In this document: piece after piece, positions 1-8,703 of the stretch
Layout of the letters: every line of letters starts with the position of its first letter
How positions within the stretch are numbered: position 1 is the stretch's first letter
Source: UBA2093 sp049454855
Lineage (GTDB): Bacteria > Actinomycetota > Acidimicrobiia > Acidimicrobiales > Ilumatobacteraceae
Assembly (NCBI GenBank): GCA_049454855.1
Contig: JBMUAQ010000007.1
Location: 1-37,530, forward strand
DNA length: 37,530 nucleotides
Direction: 5' to 3'
The notes under the pieces: generated by a model
Told to the model about the DNA's origin: nothing
Databases searched by the model: none
What the model saw: only the letters and a program-made list of their open reading frames with translations
Program-made: the position numbers and the translations under genes

Positions 1-1843
<1,843 letters not shown>

Positions 1844-1847
<4 letters not shown>

Positions 1848-2269
1848 GCGACAACCGGCAGTCGAACCCCATCGAGCAACTGCTGGCACTCGCCTCGACC
1901 CTCGACCCCATCGACCTCGCCTCACGGGCGGTGGACGTGTCGCGACGCACCACGGAGTCCCTCATCACGATTCTCGAGAATCTGGCCTCCACCGTCGACA
2001 ACCTGAACCGCACCACCACGCGGGTGAACGCCCTGCTCGACGAGGTGGAGGAGCCGCTCCGCAGGATGATGCCCCAGGTGGGGAGTGCCATGAACGCCGC
2101 CGCCTCGATGGGAGAGATCGCGGCATCACTCGGGGAACTGACGAAGCGCCTCTCCCCCCTCGTCACCCTTGCCGAGAATGCCGGGGGGTTCTTCGGCCTC
2201 CGCGCACCGTGGCAGAGCGGACCGGCCTCTACGGCCCCTTCTTCTTCGACACGAACGGAAGCGGGCTGA
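1844..2269 (+). CDS. Small helical protein of unknown function
   Basis: A 141-residue protein that I do not recognise as a named family. I start it at the GTG that overlaps the gcvP stop (GTGA), because the longer upstream frame lies inside gcvP and is not plausible as protein. Roughly residues 20-110 look like long amphipathic helices with heptad-like spacing and frequent Leu, Val and Met, including STVDNLNRTTTRVNALLDEV. This resembles small coiled-coil or phasin-like proteins, but nothing in it is catalytic and it has no signal peptide or membrane segment. The last 20 residues are Ser/Thr/Pro-rich and probably disordered. Its 3' end overlaps the convergent gcvT 3' end by 41 bp. Translational coupling to gcvP suggests co-expression, not a known role in glycine cleavage. 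Confidence 0.7.
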
Positions 2270-3311
2270 CGACCGCGGGGAGAAGGGTTCCCCGCACGTC
2301 GAGTTGGAGTTGGTCGCCCGTCGACATCGACGGTGGCAGGAACGCCATCGCGATGCAGTGACCGAGAGTCGGCGAGAAGTTGCCGCTCGTGACGGTTCCG
2401 ACAACCGTGCCCGTCCGGTCGAGAACTGAGGTCCCCTCCCGCGCGGGCCTCCTGCCCTCCACCGAGAGGCCCATCAGCCGGCGGGCCGGGCCGCGCATCT
2501 TCTCGGCCTCGAGGGCCGCCCTGCCGCGGAAGTCGGTCTTGCCCCACGCCACCACCCACTCGAGTCCGGCCTGGAGCGGCGTGATCCCCGCGCCCAGTTC
2601 GTGGCCGTGCAACGGGAGCCCGGCCTCGAGGCGCAGTGTGTCACGGGCGCCGAGGCCCGCCGGGGTGCCTCCCGCGGCCACCAGCGCGTCCCACAGGCCC
2701 GCAGCGTGCGCTGTCGGCACCGCGATCTCCACGCCGTCCTCCCCCGTGTATCCGGTGCCAGCAACGGTGCACGGGACGCCCTCGATCGTGATCTGCTGAA
2801 CCCTGAACCGGCCGACCGCTGCCGCCTCGGCGGACACCCGCGACACCGTGGCCCGAGCCCTCGGGCCCTGCACCGCGATGACGGCACGGGAGGCAGTTGT
2901 GTCGGTGCCCCCGATGGCAGTCACCACCCTGTCGGTGTTGGAGGCGTTCGGCATGACGTCGAACACGTCCGGTGCCACCCACCACACGATGATGTCGTCC
3001 AGCACCGACGCGTCATTCTCGTCGAGCAGGTGCGTGTACTGGGCCCTTCCCGGCTCCACGCGGGAGAGGTCGTTCGTGAGCGAGGCCTGCAGCGACGCGA
3101 ACGCGGCGGGCCCCTCCACGCGCACCGTCCCGAGGTGGCTCACGTCGAAGAGGGCGCACGAGGTGCGGCACGCAGTGTGTTCAGCGAGGGTTCCGGTGGG
3201 GTACGCAATCGGCATGTCCCAGCCGCCGAACGGCACCATCTTCGCGCCCAGTGCGCGGTGGGAGGAGTCGAGTGGCGACAGCCGGGGCTCAGACGGCGCG
3301 TCGGTCGGCAT
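2229..3311 (-). CDS. gcvT: Aminomethyltransferase (glycine cleavage T-protein)
   Basis: Takes the aminomethyl group from lipoyl-GcvH, releasing ammonia and giving 5,10-methylene-tetrahydrofolate. The 360 residues match the usual size. Recognisable T-protein segments are LGAKMVPFGGWDMP near the N terminus, CALFDVSHLG (the conserved Asp of the folate site), GYTGEDGVEI, and GARDTLRLEAGLPLHGHEL in the middle, followed by the C-terminal barrel. I chose the ATG at 3311, which gives a normal N terminus and has a GGAGG-type ribosome site inside the end of the preceding MerR gene. A longer frame reaching 3374 only adds low-complexity residues. The start overlaps the MerR gene by 23 bp, so the two are probably co-translated. 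The gene converges on the small gene after gcvP, so gcvP and gcvT sit on opposite strands. Confidence 0.95.
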   Translation of the reverse strand: MPTDAPSEPRLSPLDSSHRALGAKMVPFGGWDMPIAYPTGTLAEHTACRTSCALFDVSHLGTVRVEGPAAFASLQASLTNDLSRVEPGRAQYTHLLDENDASVLDDIIVWWVAPDVFDVMPNASNTDRVVTAIGGTDTTASRAVIAVQGPRARATVSRVSAEAAAVGRFRVQQITIEGVPCTVAGTGYTGEDGVEIAVPTAHAAGLWDALVAAGGTPAGLGARDTLRLEAGLPLHGHELGAGITPLQAGLEWVVAWGKTDFRGRAALEAEKMRGPARRLMGLSVEGRRPAREGTSVLDRTGTVVGTVTSGNFSPTLGHCIAMAFLPPSMSTGDQLQLDVRGTLLPAVVSPLPFVSKKKGP

Positions 3312-3753
3312 CGCCCTCCGCGCCCTCCCCGTTGCCGCGCTCCTCCATGAGGATGATGCGGCGGTCGACCTCATCCTTCACACCCGCGAGCGGGAGGACG
3401 TTGAGGACGCCCTGGCCGTGGCGGAGCACATCGATCAGGTTCTCGCCGTCGCAGAGGACCACGCTGGAGCCGTCGATGACGATGTGGGCGCTGCTGATCT
3501 CGGTGTCGACGTGCTCACGCATGTAGGCGAACACGTCGCGCACGTTCGTGAGCTTGATGCCCGAATCCAGCAGGCGCTTGACGACCTTCAGTTCGAGCAG
3601 GTCCTTGTAGGTGTAACGACGGCGCGAACCGCTCCCTGTTGCGTCGGCAGCGGTCGGGCGGATGAGGTTGGTGCGTGCCCAGTAGTCGAGCTGACGGTAG
3701 GTGATGCCCACAATGTCGGCTGCGGACTTGCCGCTGAATGTCATGTCCCTCAC
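3289..3753 (-). CDS. MerR-family regulator (Rv1830-like)
   Basis: A 154-residue MerR-type DNA-binding protein. The N-terminal winged helix is clear: SAADIVGITYRQLDYWARTN, then SRRRYTYKDLLELKVVKRLL. A helix and a small domain with alternating hydrophobics follow (HIVIDGSSVVLCDGENLIDVL), and the tail is charged. No metal-binding cysteine pair typical of MerR or ZntR is visible. The GTG start is preceded by AGGGAG at good spacing; an ATG three codons later is possible. Position and architecture match the shorter of the two MerR proteins beside gcv genes in M. tuberculosis (Rv1830). A 90-bp gap upstream holds a dyad and a possible promoter, so this gene and gcvT may form their own transcript. A role in controlling glycine cleavage is inference from neighbours. 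Confidence 0.85.
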   Translation of the reverse strand: MRDMTFSGKSAADIVGITYRQLDYWARTNLIRPTAADATGSGSRRRYTYKDLLELKVVKRLLDSGIKLTNVRDVFAYMREHVDTEISSAHIVIDGSSVVLCDGENLIDVLRHGQGVLNVLPLAGVKDEVDRRIILMEERGNGEGAEGDADRRAV

Positions 3754-3780
3754 GGTGACTCCCTGTCGGTCCGTTGCATG

Positions 3781-3796
3781 GTTACAGAACGGTAAC
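3781..3796 (-). promoter_or_regulatory. Dyad GTTAC-N6-GTAAC, possible MerR operator
   Basis: A perfect 5-bp inverted repeat with a 6-bp spacer lies 28 bp upstream of the second MerR gene. Read on the minus strand it contains TACCGT (3794-3789), which fits the TANNNT -10 form seen elsewhere in the window. An operator overlapping the -10 of merR-gcvT is plausible, with autoregulation or binding by the upstream MerR protein. The binding is inferred only. Confidence 0.45.
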
Positions 3797-3843
3797 TACG
3801 CAGGTGAAAGACGCTACGTCCCCCGCGGCGGGTCCGCAAGGGG

Positions 3844-4362
3844 TCAGATGTCGAAATCCTCGGGGCTGATGTTCTCGATGAAATCACGGAACTCATCCAG
3901 GATCTCGGCGGAATCCTCGCCGGTGTCCTCCGGTTCCCTGCCCACCTCGTCCAGCAGCTCCTCACGCGCGTACACGGGGGCGTTCGCGCGCAGGGCGATG
4001 GCCAGCCCGTCGGACGGACGGCACGACACCACGGTGTCCTCTCCCCCGTCCGTCCCCGGGGCGGCGGAGTCCGGAGCCATCTTCGCCAGGACCAGCTCCG
4101 CGAAGAAGGTGCGGTCGTTCACATGTGTCAGGACGACGTGCTTGACCCCCACGCCGAGCCGCTCGAGGGTCATCACGAACAGATCGTGTGACAGCGGCCG
4201 TGGTGTCGTCTCACCGTCGAGCAGCAACCGCAGGACCAGCCCCTCCTGTGCACCCACGAAGATGTCGAACTGTCTCCGCGACGTCTCCGTCTCGCGGAGT
4301 GTGACGATCCAGCTGTTCGTCGAACGGTCCCGTTCGACCCGGCGCACCGACATCGATCTCAT
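3844..4362 (-). CDS. DUF151 bifunctional-nuclease-family protein (Rv1829-like)
   Basis: A 172-residue protein of the DUF151/bifunctional nuclease family, conserved next to MerR and gcv genes in actinobacteria. The core is VGAQEGLVLRLLLDGETTPR, then PLSHDLFVMTLERLGV, ending with the family's SCRPSDGLAIALRANAPVYA. The C-terminal 35 residues are very acidic (for example EEILDEFRDFIENI-type composition) and are an extension beyond the core. I start it at the ATG at 4362, two bases after the MerR stop; the longer frame upstream is a shadow of that MerR gene. The biochemical role of bacterial members is poorly known. Plant relatives have RNase/DNase activity, and I would not claim it here. Confidence 0.88.
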   Translation of the reverse strand: MRSMSVRRVERDRSTNSWIVTLRETETSRRQFDIFVGAQEGLVLRLLLDGETTPRPLSHDLFVMTLERLGVGVKHVVLTHVNDRTFFAELVLAKMAPDSAAPGTDGGEDTVVSCRPSDGLAIALRANAPVYAREELLDEVGREPEDTGEDSAEILDEFRDFIENISPEDFDI

Positions 4363-4364
4363 GA

Positions 4365-5165
4365 TCAGCGCGGTTCGACGAGGCGCGCGGTCTCGCGCGC
4401 GAGAATGGCGGCCCGCATCACGCCGCCGAGACCGACCAGTTCGTCCAGCATCGCGATGGCCTCGCTGCGGGACGCAGGGTTGCGCTGCATCAGCAACGGC
4501 AGTATGCGCTGCTCGAAGAGGCTGAGTTCGCGGTCGGTGGAGGCTTTCCATGCACGCAGATGCCTGACATCGATACCCAGCTCCTGGAACCGCGCCGCCG
4601 TGCGTGCCACCTCGACGGAGTGCGGTTCGAAGAACGTCGTGTCGCCCACGTCGTGCCCCGACACGAGGCCGGCCTGTTCGAGCTCCTTCAGGAACTCGGG
4701 TGAGATTGAGACACGCTTCAGGAGCGCATCCCGGGGCAGTGACTCCGTCTCATCGGCGTGGCGGCGGGCGATCCGCCGTTGTTCCCTCGCCTCGCCCTGC
4801 TGCGGCTGCGGCTGCGGACTGCCCGCCGGACCCCTCGGGATTGCTGCCCGCGCGGCAGGGTGGGCGTCACTGCGGATGACACCGTCGGACACAAGTTTGA
4901 GCTCTCGGCTGATGTCACTGGTTTCGTCGTCCAGTCGGTCCTTGATGACACGCAACGGCAGGTAGTGGGCGCGTTGCTCCCGCAGGATCACACGCAGGCG
5001 GTCGACCTCGGTCTCCGTGAACTTCCGGTAACCCGACGGGGTTCGTTCGGGCGCGATCAGTCCCTGGCTCTCGAGGAAACGGATCTTCGAGATGGTGACG
5101 TCGGGAAACTCCTCGAGCAGGGCGGCCAGCACCTCGCCGATTGACAGGTAATCCCGTTCGTTCAC
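4365..5165 (-). CDS. MerR-family regulator (Rv1828-like)
   Basis: A 266-residue transcription regulator with an N-terminal MerR helix-turn-helix: DYLSIGEVLAALLEEFPDVT, then ISKIRFLESQGL and TPSGYRKFTETEVDRLRVIL. A coiled helix follows, then a Gln/Pro-rich linker (around residues 110-130) and a C-terminal helical domain with a second winged-helix-like segment (ALLKRVSISPEFLKELEQAGL). This two-domain layout is that of M. tuberculosis Rv1828. The GTG start overlaps the FHA gene's TGA (GTGA), indicating coupling. No cysteine-based metal site is visible. A function in regulating the gcv cluster or its own operon is inferred from conserved context. Confidence 0.92.
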   Translation of the reverse strand: MNERDYLSIGEVLAALLEEFPDVTISKIRFLESQGLIAPERTPSGYRKFTETEVDRLRVILREQRAHYLPLRVIKDRLDDETSDISRELKLVSDGVIRSDAHPAARAAIPRGPAGSPQPQPQQGEAREQRRIARRHADETESLPRDALLKRVSISPEFLKELEQAGLVSGHDVGDTTFFEPHSVEVARTAARFQELGIDVRHLRAWKASTDRELSLFEQRILPLLMQRNPASRSEAIAMLDELVGLGGVMRAAILARETARLVEPR

Positions 5166-5653
5166 CGCGGTCCCCCGGCGCGCTGCAGGAAGACGAGATG
5201 GAACTTCCCGACCTGGAGTTCGTCGCCCTGGGACAGCACCGCCGTGTCGACACGCTGCTGGTTCACGTAGGTGCCGTTCAGCGACCCGGCATCGCTCACC
5301 ACGTAACGGCCGTCGACCAACCGGATCTCGCTGTGGCGCCGGCTCACCGTGATGTCGTCGAGCACGATGTCGGACTCCGGGTGCCTGCCGATGGTGGTGA
5401 CCTGGGTGCGCAGGGAGAACCAGTCACCCTCCCCGTCGCCGCCACGCTCCACCAGCACCGCCTCGCCGTCAGGGATGTGGCCGAGGTCAACCGTCACGTC
5501 GTCAGCCGTGCCCGGCGCGTCCATGAGGGGGTCGACCTTCGTGAGCGTGATGGTGCGGTCGTCGATGTTGTCGAGGACGGAACCGCACGCGCTGCAGAAG
5601 CTGCTGGTGGGCGGGTTGCGGTGCCCGCAGCGGTTGCAGAACACGTAGGACAT
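5162..5653 (-). CDS. garA: Zinc-ribbon FHA protein, GarA/OdhI homologue
   Basis: A 163-residue forkhead-associated protein. The FHA domain spans about residues 62-155 and carries the phosphothreonine-binding signatures GRHPESD (89-95), SRRHSE (104-109) and SLNGTYVN (124-131), closely resembling GarA of mycobacteria and OdhI of corynebacteria. Those proteins bind and inhibit 2-oxoglutarate dehydrogenase and regulate glutamate dehydrogenase until phosphorylated by Ser/Thr kinases such as PknB or PknG. This one instead begins with a four-cysteine zinc ribbon (Cys6, 9, 20, 23), followed by a Thr-rich linker (TITLT, 34-38). The linker sits where GarA has its ETT phospho-site, but the ETT sequence is not kept. 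The gene is coupled to gcvH (1-bp overlap) and to the MerR gene (GTGA). GarA identity is strong by FHA sequence and context; the kinase switch is inference. Confidence 0.9.
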   Translation of the reverse strand: MSYVFCNRCGHRNPPTSSFCSACGSVLDNIDDRTITLTKVDPLMDAPGTADDVTVDLGHIPDGEAVLVERGGDGEGDWFSLRTQVTTIGRHPESDIVLDDITVSRRHSEIRLVDGRYVVSDAGSLNGTYVNQQRVDTAVLSQGDELQVGKFHLVFLQRAGGPR

Positions 5654-6036
5654 CAGCCGATGAGGCGCGAGTACTCGTCGGCACCCATGAGACCGTCCGT
5701 CGACGGGTCATCCAGGGTGATCTCGCAGATCCAGCCGTCACCGTACGGGTCGGAGTTCAGCAGCTCGGGGGTCGCCGACAATGCCTCGTTCGACGCGGTG
5801 ACCGTGCCGGCCAGCGGGGCATACACGTCGTTGACCGACTTCGTGCTCTCGATCTCGCTGAAGGACTCCTGCGCCGACACTTTCGCACCCACCGTCGGCA
5901 GCTGGATGAACACGATGTCCCCGAGCGCGTCCTGTGCGTAGTGGGTGATGCCGATGCGGGCAACGCCGCCGTTGACCCTCACCCACTCGTGGTCAGCCGT
6001 GTACAGGAGGTCGGAGGGAACGCTCACGGTGCTCAC
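5653..6036 (-). CDS. gcvH: Glycine cleavage system H-protein
   Basis: Lipoyl carrier that shuttles the aminomethyl intermediate between GcvP, GcvT and the lipoamide dehydrogenase. It has 127 residues, the usual size. Landmarks are YTADHEWVRV near the N terminus, IGITHYAQDALGDIVFIQLP, and the lipoylation site ESTKSVNDVYAP with Lys66. The C-terminal NSDPYGDGWICEI is also typical. I chose the GTG at 6036, whose GTGA overlaps the stop of the upstream phosphatidyltransferase. A second GTG three codons later is possible. The frame open to 6210 upstream is a shadow. The gene is coupled downstream to the FHA gene. Confidence 0.96.
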   Translation of the reverse strand: MSTVSVPSDLLYTADHEWVRVNGGVARIGITHYAQDALGDIVFIQLPTVGAKVSAQESFSEIESTKSVNDVYAPLAGTVTASNEALSATPELLNSDPYGDGWICEITLDDPSTDGLMGADEYSRLIG

Positions 6037-6620
6037 GGTAGTCGTTTGGCCGCTCTGCCCGCTGACAAGTGCCGCCGCACGAGAGGCACGTACTGGAAGA
6101 AGGTCCAGTACGACGCGAGCAGGCCCGGCACGGCCGCCGTCCAACCCATCCAGCGGGCCACGGTCCACGAACCACCCCCGGCCCCGAGGATCAGCCAGCT
6201 CACTGCGCACATCATCAGGAACGTGGCCCTCTTGCCCAGGGTGGTGACAGGAAACCTCTCCATGCCGAGCAGGGTCCCGCCCACCATCATCAGTGCGATG
6301 GCACCCTCGCGGAACAACACGAGCGCCCCGAACCAGGCGGGAAGGCCGTCGTATGCGATTGCCGCGACCACTCCGACCCCGAAGATCGCCCTGTCCGCGA
6401 TGGGGTCGAGAACCTTGCCGAGTTCGCTCATCTGGTCGAACCGGCGCGCGATCCAGCCGTCGAAGAAGTCAGTCCACATCAGGGCCCCGAGGAACCACGC
6501 CGCGGCCACGTAGCGACCGTCGGCCAGCCACACCACATACACGGGGAGGAGCGCGAGCCTCGTCACGGTCAGGAGGTTCGGCACGGTCCAGACCCTCGAG
6601 AACAGACCTTCTGACGCCAC
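6033..6620 (-). CDS. CDP-alcohol phosphatidyltransferase (PgsA-like)
   Basis: An integral membrane enzyme that transfers a phosphatidyl group from CDP-diacylglycerol to an alcohol acceptor. The 195 residues contain the complete family signature D-x2-DG-x2-AR-x8-G-x3-D-x3-D, with Asp51, Asp54, Asp72 and Asp76, and about six hydrophobic segments. The acceptor (glycerol phosphate, inositol phosphate or other) cannot be read from the motif. The position next to gcvH parallels M. tuberculosis pgsA2 (Rv1822), itself of uncertain substrate. The GTG at 6620 is chosen because TACTCT lies 6 nt upstream, a leaderless promoter; a frame starting at 6671 would leave only 13 bp to the divergent gene. It is the first gene of the gcv-associated minus-strand operon. 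Confidence 0.88.
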   Translation of the reverse strand: MASEGLFSRVWTVPNLLTVTRLALLPVYVVWLADGRYVAAAWFLGALMWTDFFDGWIARRFDQMSELGKVLDPIADRAIFGVGVVAAIAYDGLPAWFGALVLFREGAIALMMVGGTLLGMERFPVTTLGKRATFLMMCAVSWLILGAGGGSWTVARWMGWTAAVPGLLASYWTFFQYVPLVRRHLSAGRAAKRLP

Positions 6621-6626
6621 AGAGGC

Positions 6627-6632
6627 AGAGTA
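6627..6632 (-). promoter_or_regulatory. -10 element, leaderless, for the phosphatidyltransferase operon
   Basis: TACTCT on the minus strand, 6 nt before the GTG start at 6620. This matches the TANNNT -10 plus 6-7 nt spacing of leaderless actinobacterial transcripts. It decides the start codon and is the probable promoter for the phosphatidyltransferase-gcvH-FHA-MerR-DUF151 run. Confidence 0.6.
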
Positions 6633-6672
6633 TCCGCGGCGGCAGGACAGACGCCGCCACCGCCCCGTCACC

Positions 6673-6678
6673 TAAGGT
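6673..6678 (+). promoter_or_regulatory. -10 element, leaderless, for the SDR gene
   Basis: TAAGGT, 6 nt before the ATG at 6685, with no ribosome site. It is a leaderless arrangement, divergent from the phosphatidyltransferase promoter 40 bp away. Confidence 0.6.
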
Positions 6679-6684
6679 CGCCGC

Positions 6685-7497
6685 ATGGCACTGGCGCTCG
6701 AGGGACAGGTCGCATTCATCACCGGTGGGGCCTCGGGCCTCGGGGCATCCTCCGCGGAACGCCTTGCCCGCGACGGCGCGATCGTGGTGATCAACGACCT
6801 CGATGCTGACGCGGCCGCCTCTGTCGCCGGTCGCTTCGGCGGCGCCAGCTTTGCCTTCGACGTGACCGACCCGGCCGCGATGGATGCCGCAGTCGACCGC
6901 ACCGTCGAGCAGTTCGGTCGTCTCGACATCATGGTGAACAACGCCGGCATCGCGCCGCGGAACGTGTCCTCCAAGATGGACCGCTCCGTTGCCAACGCGA
7001 TGGCACGCGTGGAGAACCGTCTGCAGGACTGGGAGCCGATGAACAACCTCGTCGACATGACCGACGAGGACTGGGACCGCATGATCCGTGTCCACCTCTA
7101 TGGGGCCTTCCACGGGACGCGCGCGGCACTGAGGCACATGACCCCGCGCCGCCGCGGCTCCATCGTGAACATCTCCTCCATCCTCGGTCTCATGCCGTCG
7201 GCGGGTGCGCCCCATTACTCGGTGGCGAAGGCGGGCATCATCGCGCTCACCAAGTCGGTGGCCGACGAGGTGGCGCCGCTCGGAATCCGTGTGAACGCCG
7301 TGTGCCCCGGGTACATCGACACACCGCTGCTCACGCCCTTCTCCGAGCAGATGAAGGCGGGAATCGTGATGCGCATCGGCATGGGTCGCATGGGAGAGGC
7401 AACCGACATCGCCGAGATGGTGCGGTTCCTGGCCGGGCCGGAGTCCGGTTACTGCACCGGCGACGTGTACAAGGTGTCCGGGGGGTACATGGGATGA
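6685..7497 (+). CDS. SDR-family oxidoreductase
   Basis: A 270-residue short-chain dehydrogenase/reductase. Cofactor and catalytic motifs are complete: TGGASGLG at 13-20, NNAG at 85-88, Ser164/165 in NISS, and Tyr178-Lys182 in YSVAK. INDLD (36-40) ends in an acidic residue at the end of the second strand, which favours NAD(H) over NADP(H). The substrate cannot be told. Compared with a minimal classical SDR there is an extra stretch of about 30 residues after NNAG (about 92-125), rich in charged residues and Met, that probably forms an added helix over the active site. The gene overlaps the HIT gene by ATGA. FabG or hydroxyacyl-CoA dehydrogenase activity is possible but not shown. Confidence 0.9.
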   Translation: MALALEGQVAFITGGASGLGASSAERLARDGAIVVINDLDADAAASVAGRFGGASFAFDVTDPAAMDAAVDRTVEQFGRLDIMVNNAGIAPRNVSSKMDRSVANAMARVENRLQDWEPMNNLVDMTDEDWDRMIRVHLYGAFHGTRAALRHMTPRRRGSIVNISSILGLMPSAGAPHYSVAKAGIIALTKSVADEVAPLGIRVNAVCPGYIDTPLLTPFSEQMKAGIVMRIGMGRMGEATDIAEMVRFLAGPESGYCTGDVYKVSGGYMG

Positions 7498-7892
7498 CCA
7501 CGATCTTCACTCGCATCATCAACCGCGAGATCCCGGGCACTTTCGTGCTCGAGGACGAACTGTGTGTCGTGTTCCTCAGCATCAATCCGCTCGCTGACGG
7601 ACACGTGCTGGTGGTGCCGCGCGAGGAGGTCGCCCACTGGGTCGCCCCCCCGCCCGCACTGGCCGCGCACCTGTTCGCGGTGTCGCACCGTGTCGCTGAC
7701 GCACTGCGGCGCGCGTTTCCCTGTGCGCGGGTGGGTCTCATCATCGCCGGGTACGAGGTGAACCACTGCCACATCCATCTCGTCCCCACGGACGACATGT
7801 CGCAGCTGAGCTTCGCCAATGCGGCCGCTTCGGTCGACCGGGCAACGCTCGAGGCCAACGCAGCGCGCATCATCGCTGCGCTCCGCAACTAG
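7494..7892 (+). CDS. HIT-family hydrolase
   Basis: A 132-residue histidine-triad protein. The triad HCHIHLVP (His91, His93, His95) is intact, with His93 the expected nucleophile. IFTRIINREIPG at the N terminus and NPLADGHVLVVPREE are typical of the HINT/Hit branch, which hydrolyses nucleoside phosphoramidates or dinucleotides. It starts at an ATG overlapping the SDR stop, so the two are co-translated. At the 3' end its TAG shares the palindrome CTAG with the stop of the convergent SRAP gene, leaving no room for a terminator. The substrate is unknown. Confidence 0.92.
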   Translation: MTTIFTRIINREIPGTFVLEDELCVVFLSINPLADGHVLVVPREEVAHWVAPPPALAAHLFAVSHRVADALRRAFPCARVGLIIAGYEVNHCHIHLVPTDDMSQLSFANAAASVDRATLEANAARIIAALRN

Positions 7893-8584
7893 AACAGCGA
7901 TTCCGGCTCCACGGGCTCGAGCAGGTCGGCGGAGTTGTTGCGGACCGAGTTGACCCTCCGCGACACCTCGTACGGGCCGAGGGCAGGCGGGTCCGGGAGG
8001 GCCAGCAGCCCGAGCGGGGGCGTGTCGTCGCACAACCATGACAGGGCGTCATCAATCGTGAGCTGCACGGGGCTGCGGTCATGGATCTCGGCGAGGTCCG
8101 CACGGCTGTCACGGGTGATGATGCAGAAAGACTTCCGTCCGTCGAGTGCAGGGCTGTGGGTCCACAGTCCCGCCGTCCACATCGTCCGTCCGTCGGCCCT
8201 CGGCACGAAGAACGGCCTCTTCACCTTCGGGTCGGTACGGTCCCACTCGTAGAAGCCCGTCATGGGGACGATGGCTCGGTGCCGTGGCACGAGGTTTCGG
8301 AAGGAGGGCTTCTCGGTGATTGTCTCCGAGCGGGCGTTGATCATGCGGGCCGCTCCCGAGGAATCCTTCGCCCACACGGGCACCAGACCCCACAGTGCGG
8401 AGCGAACGATGACCGAGCCGGATTCTGAGGTGAACACAAGGCATCCCTGTGTCGGGGCGGTGTTGAAGTTGGCCGTGTGTTCCGGCGCATCCGGGTCGAC
8501 TGTGACCTGCAGGTCAGGCTCCACTGCGAGCATTTCTGCGATGAGATCAGAGGTGTCGAACCTGCCGACGAATCGTCCGCACAT
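7889..8584 (-). CDS. SRAP abasic-site protein (YedK/HMCES family)
   Basis: A 231-residue SOS-response-associated peptidase-family protein. These proteins form a thiazolidine crosslink between the N-terminal cysteine and abasic sites in single-stranded DNA, protecting them during replication. All active-site residues are present: Cys2 (MCGRF, exposed after Met removal), Asn83 in INARSET, Glu113 in GFYEW and His168 in IHDRSPVQL. The requirement for Cys at position 2 fixes the ATG at 8584, although the frame stays open through the tRNA to 8941. The A of this ATG is also the last A of the CCA end of the tRNA-Pro gene, and no ribosome site exists outside the tRNA body. Translation probably depends on readthrough or processed tRNA-mRNA transcripts (see findings). 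Confidence 0.95.
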   Translation of the reverse strand: MCGRFVGRFDTSDLIAEMLAVEPDLQVTVDPDAPEHTANFNTAPTQGCLVFTSESGSVIVRSALWGLVPVWAKDSSGAARMINARSETITEKPSFRNLVPRHRAIVPMTGFYEWDRTDPKVKRPFFVPRADGRTMWTAGLWTHSPALDGRKSFCIITRDSRADLAEIHDRSPVQLTIDDALSWLCDDTPPLGLLALPDPPALGPYEVSRRVNSVRNNSADLLEPVEPESLF

Positions 8585-8661
8585 GGTCGGGCTGGCGGGA
8601 TTTGAACCCACGACCTCTTGTCCCCCAGACAAGCGCGCTAACCAAGCTGCGCCACAGCCCG
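8584..8661 (-). tRNA. tRNA-Pro (GGG anticodon), CCA encoded
   Basis: A full cloverleaf can be drawn on the minus strand: acceptor stem CGGGCTG/CAGCCCG, D-stem GCGC/GCGC, anticodon stem CTTGT/ACAAG with loop CTGGGGG (anticodon GGG, reading CCC), a 5-nt variable loop, T-stem GTGGG/CCCGC with loop TTCAAAT, discriminator A, and a templated CCA at 8586-8584. The last A is also the first base of the SRAP start codon. No integrase or attachment repeat is visible beside it. Confidence 0.96.
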
Positions 8662-8673
8662 CAATGAACTGCA

Positions 8674-8679
8674 AGGCTA
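8674..8679 (-). promoter_or_regulatory. Possible -10 of the tRNA-Pro gene
   Basis: TAGCCT on the minus strand, preceded by TG, ends 12 nt before the tRNA 5' end. A start about 7 nt downstream would leave a 5-nt leader. The -35 region is weak. Confidence 0.4.
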
Positions 8680-8703
8680 CAGCGTCGGAACTCGCACTGC
8701 GCC

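Noticed and set aside
3312..3753. Glycine riboswitch upstream of gcvT
   Set aside because: gcvT starts inside the preceding gene, leaving no leader. The upstream region of gcvP is outside the window.
8584..8661. Integrative element or attachment site at tRNA-Pro
   Set aside because: No integrase, direct repeat of the tRNA end or atypical flank is visible. The XerD at 32866-33786 is the housekeeping recombinase.
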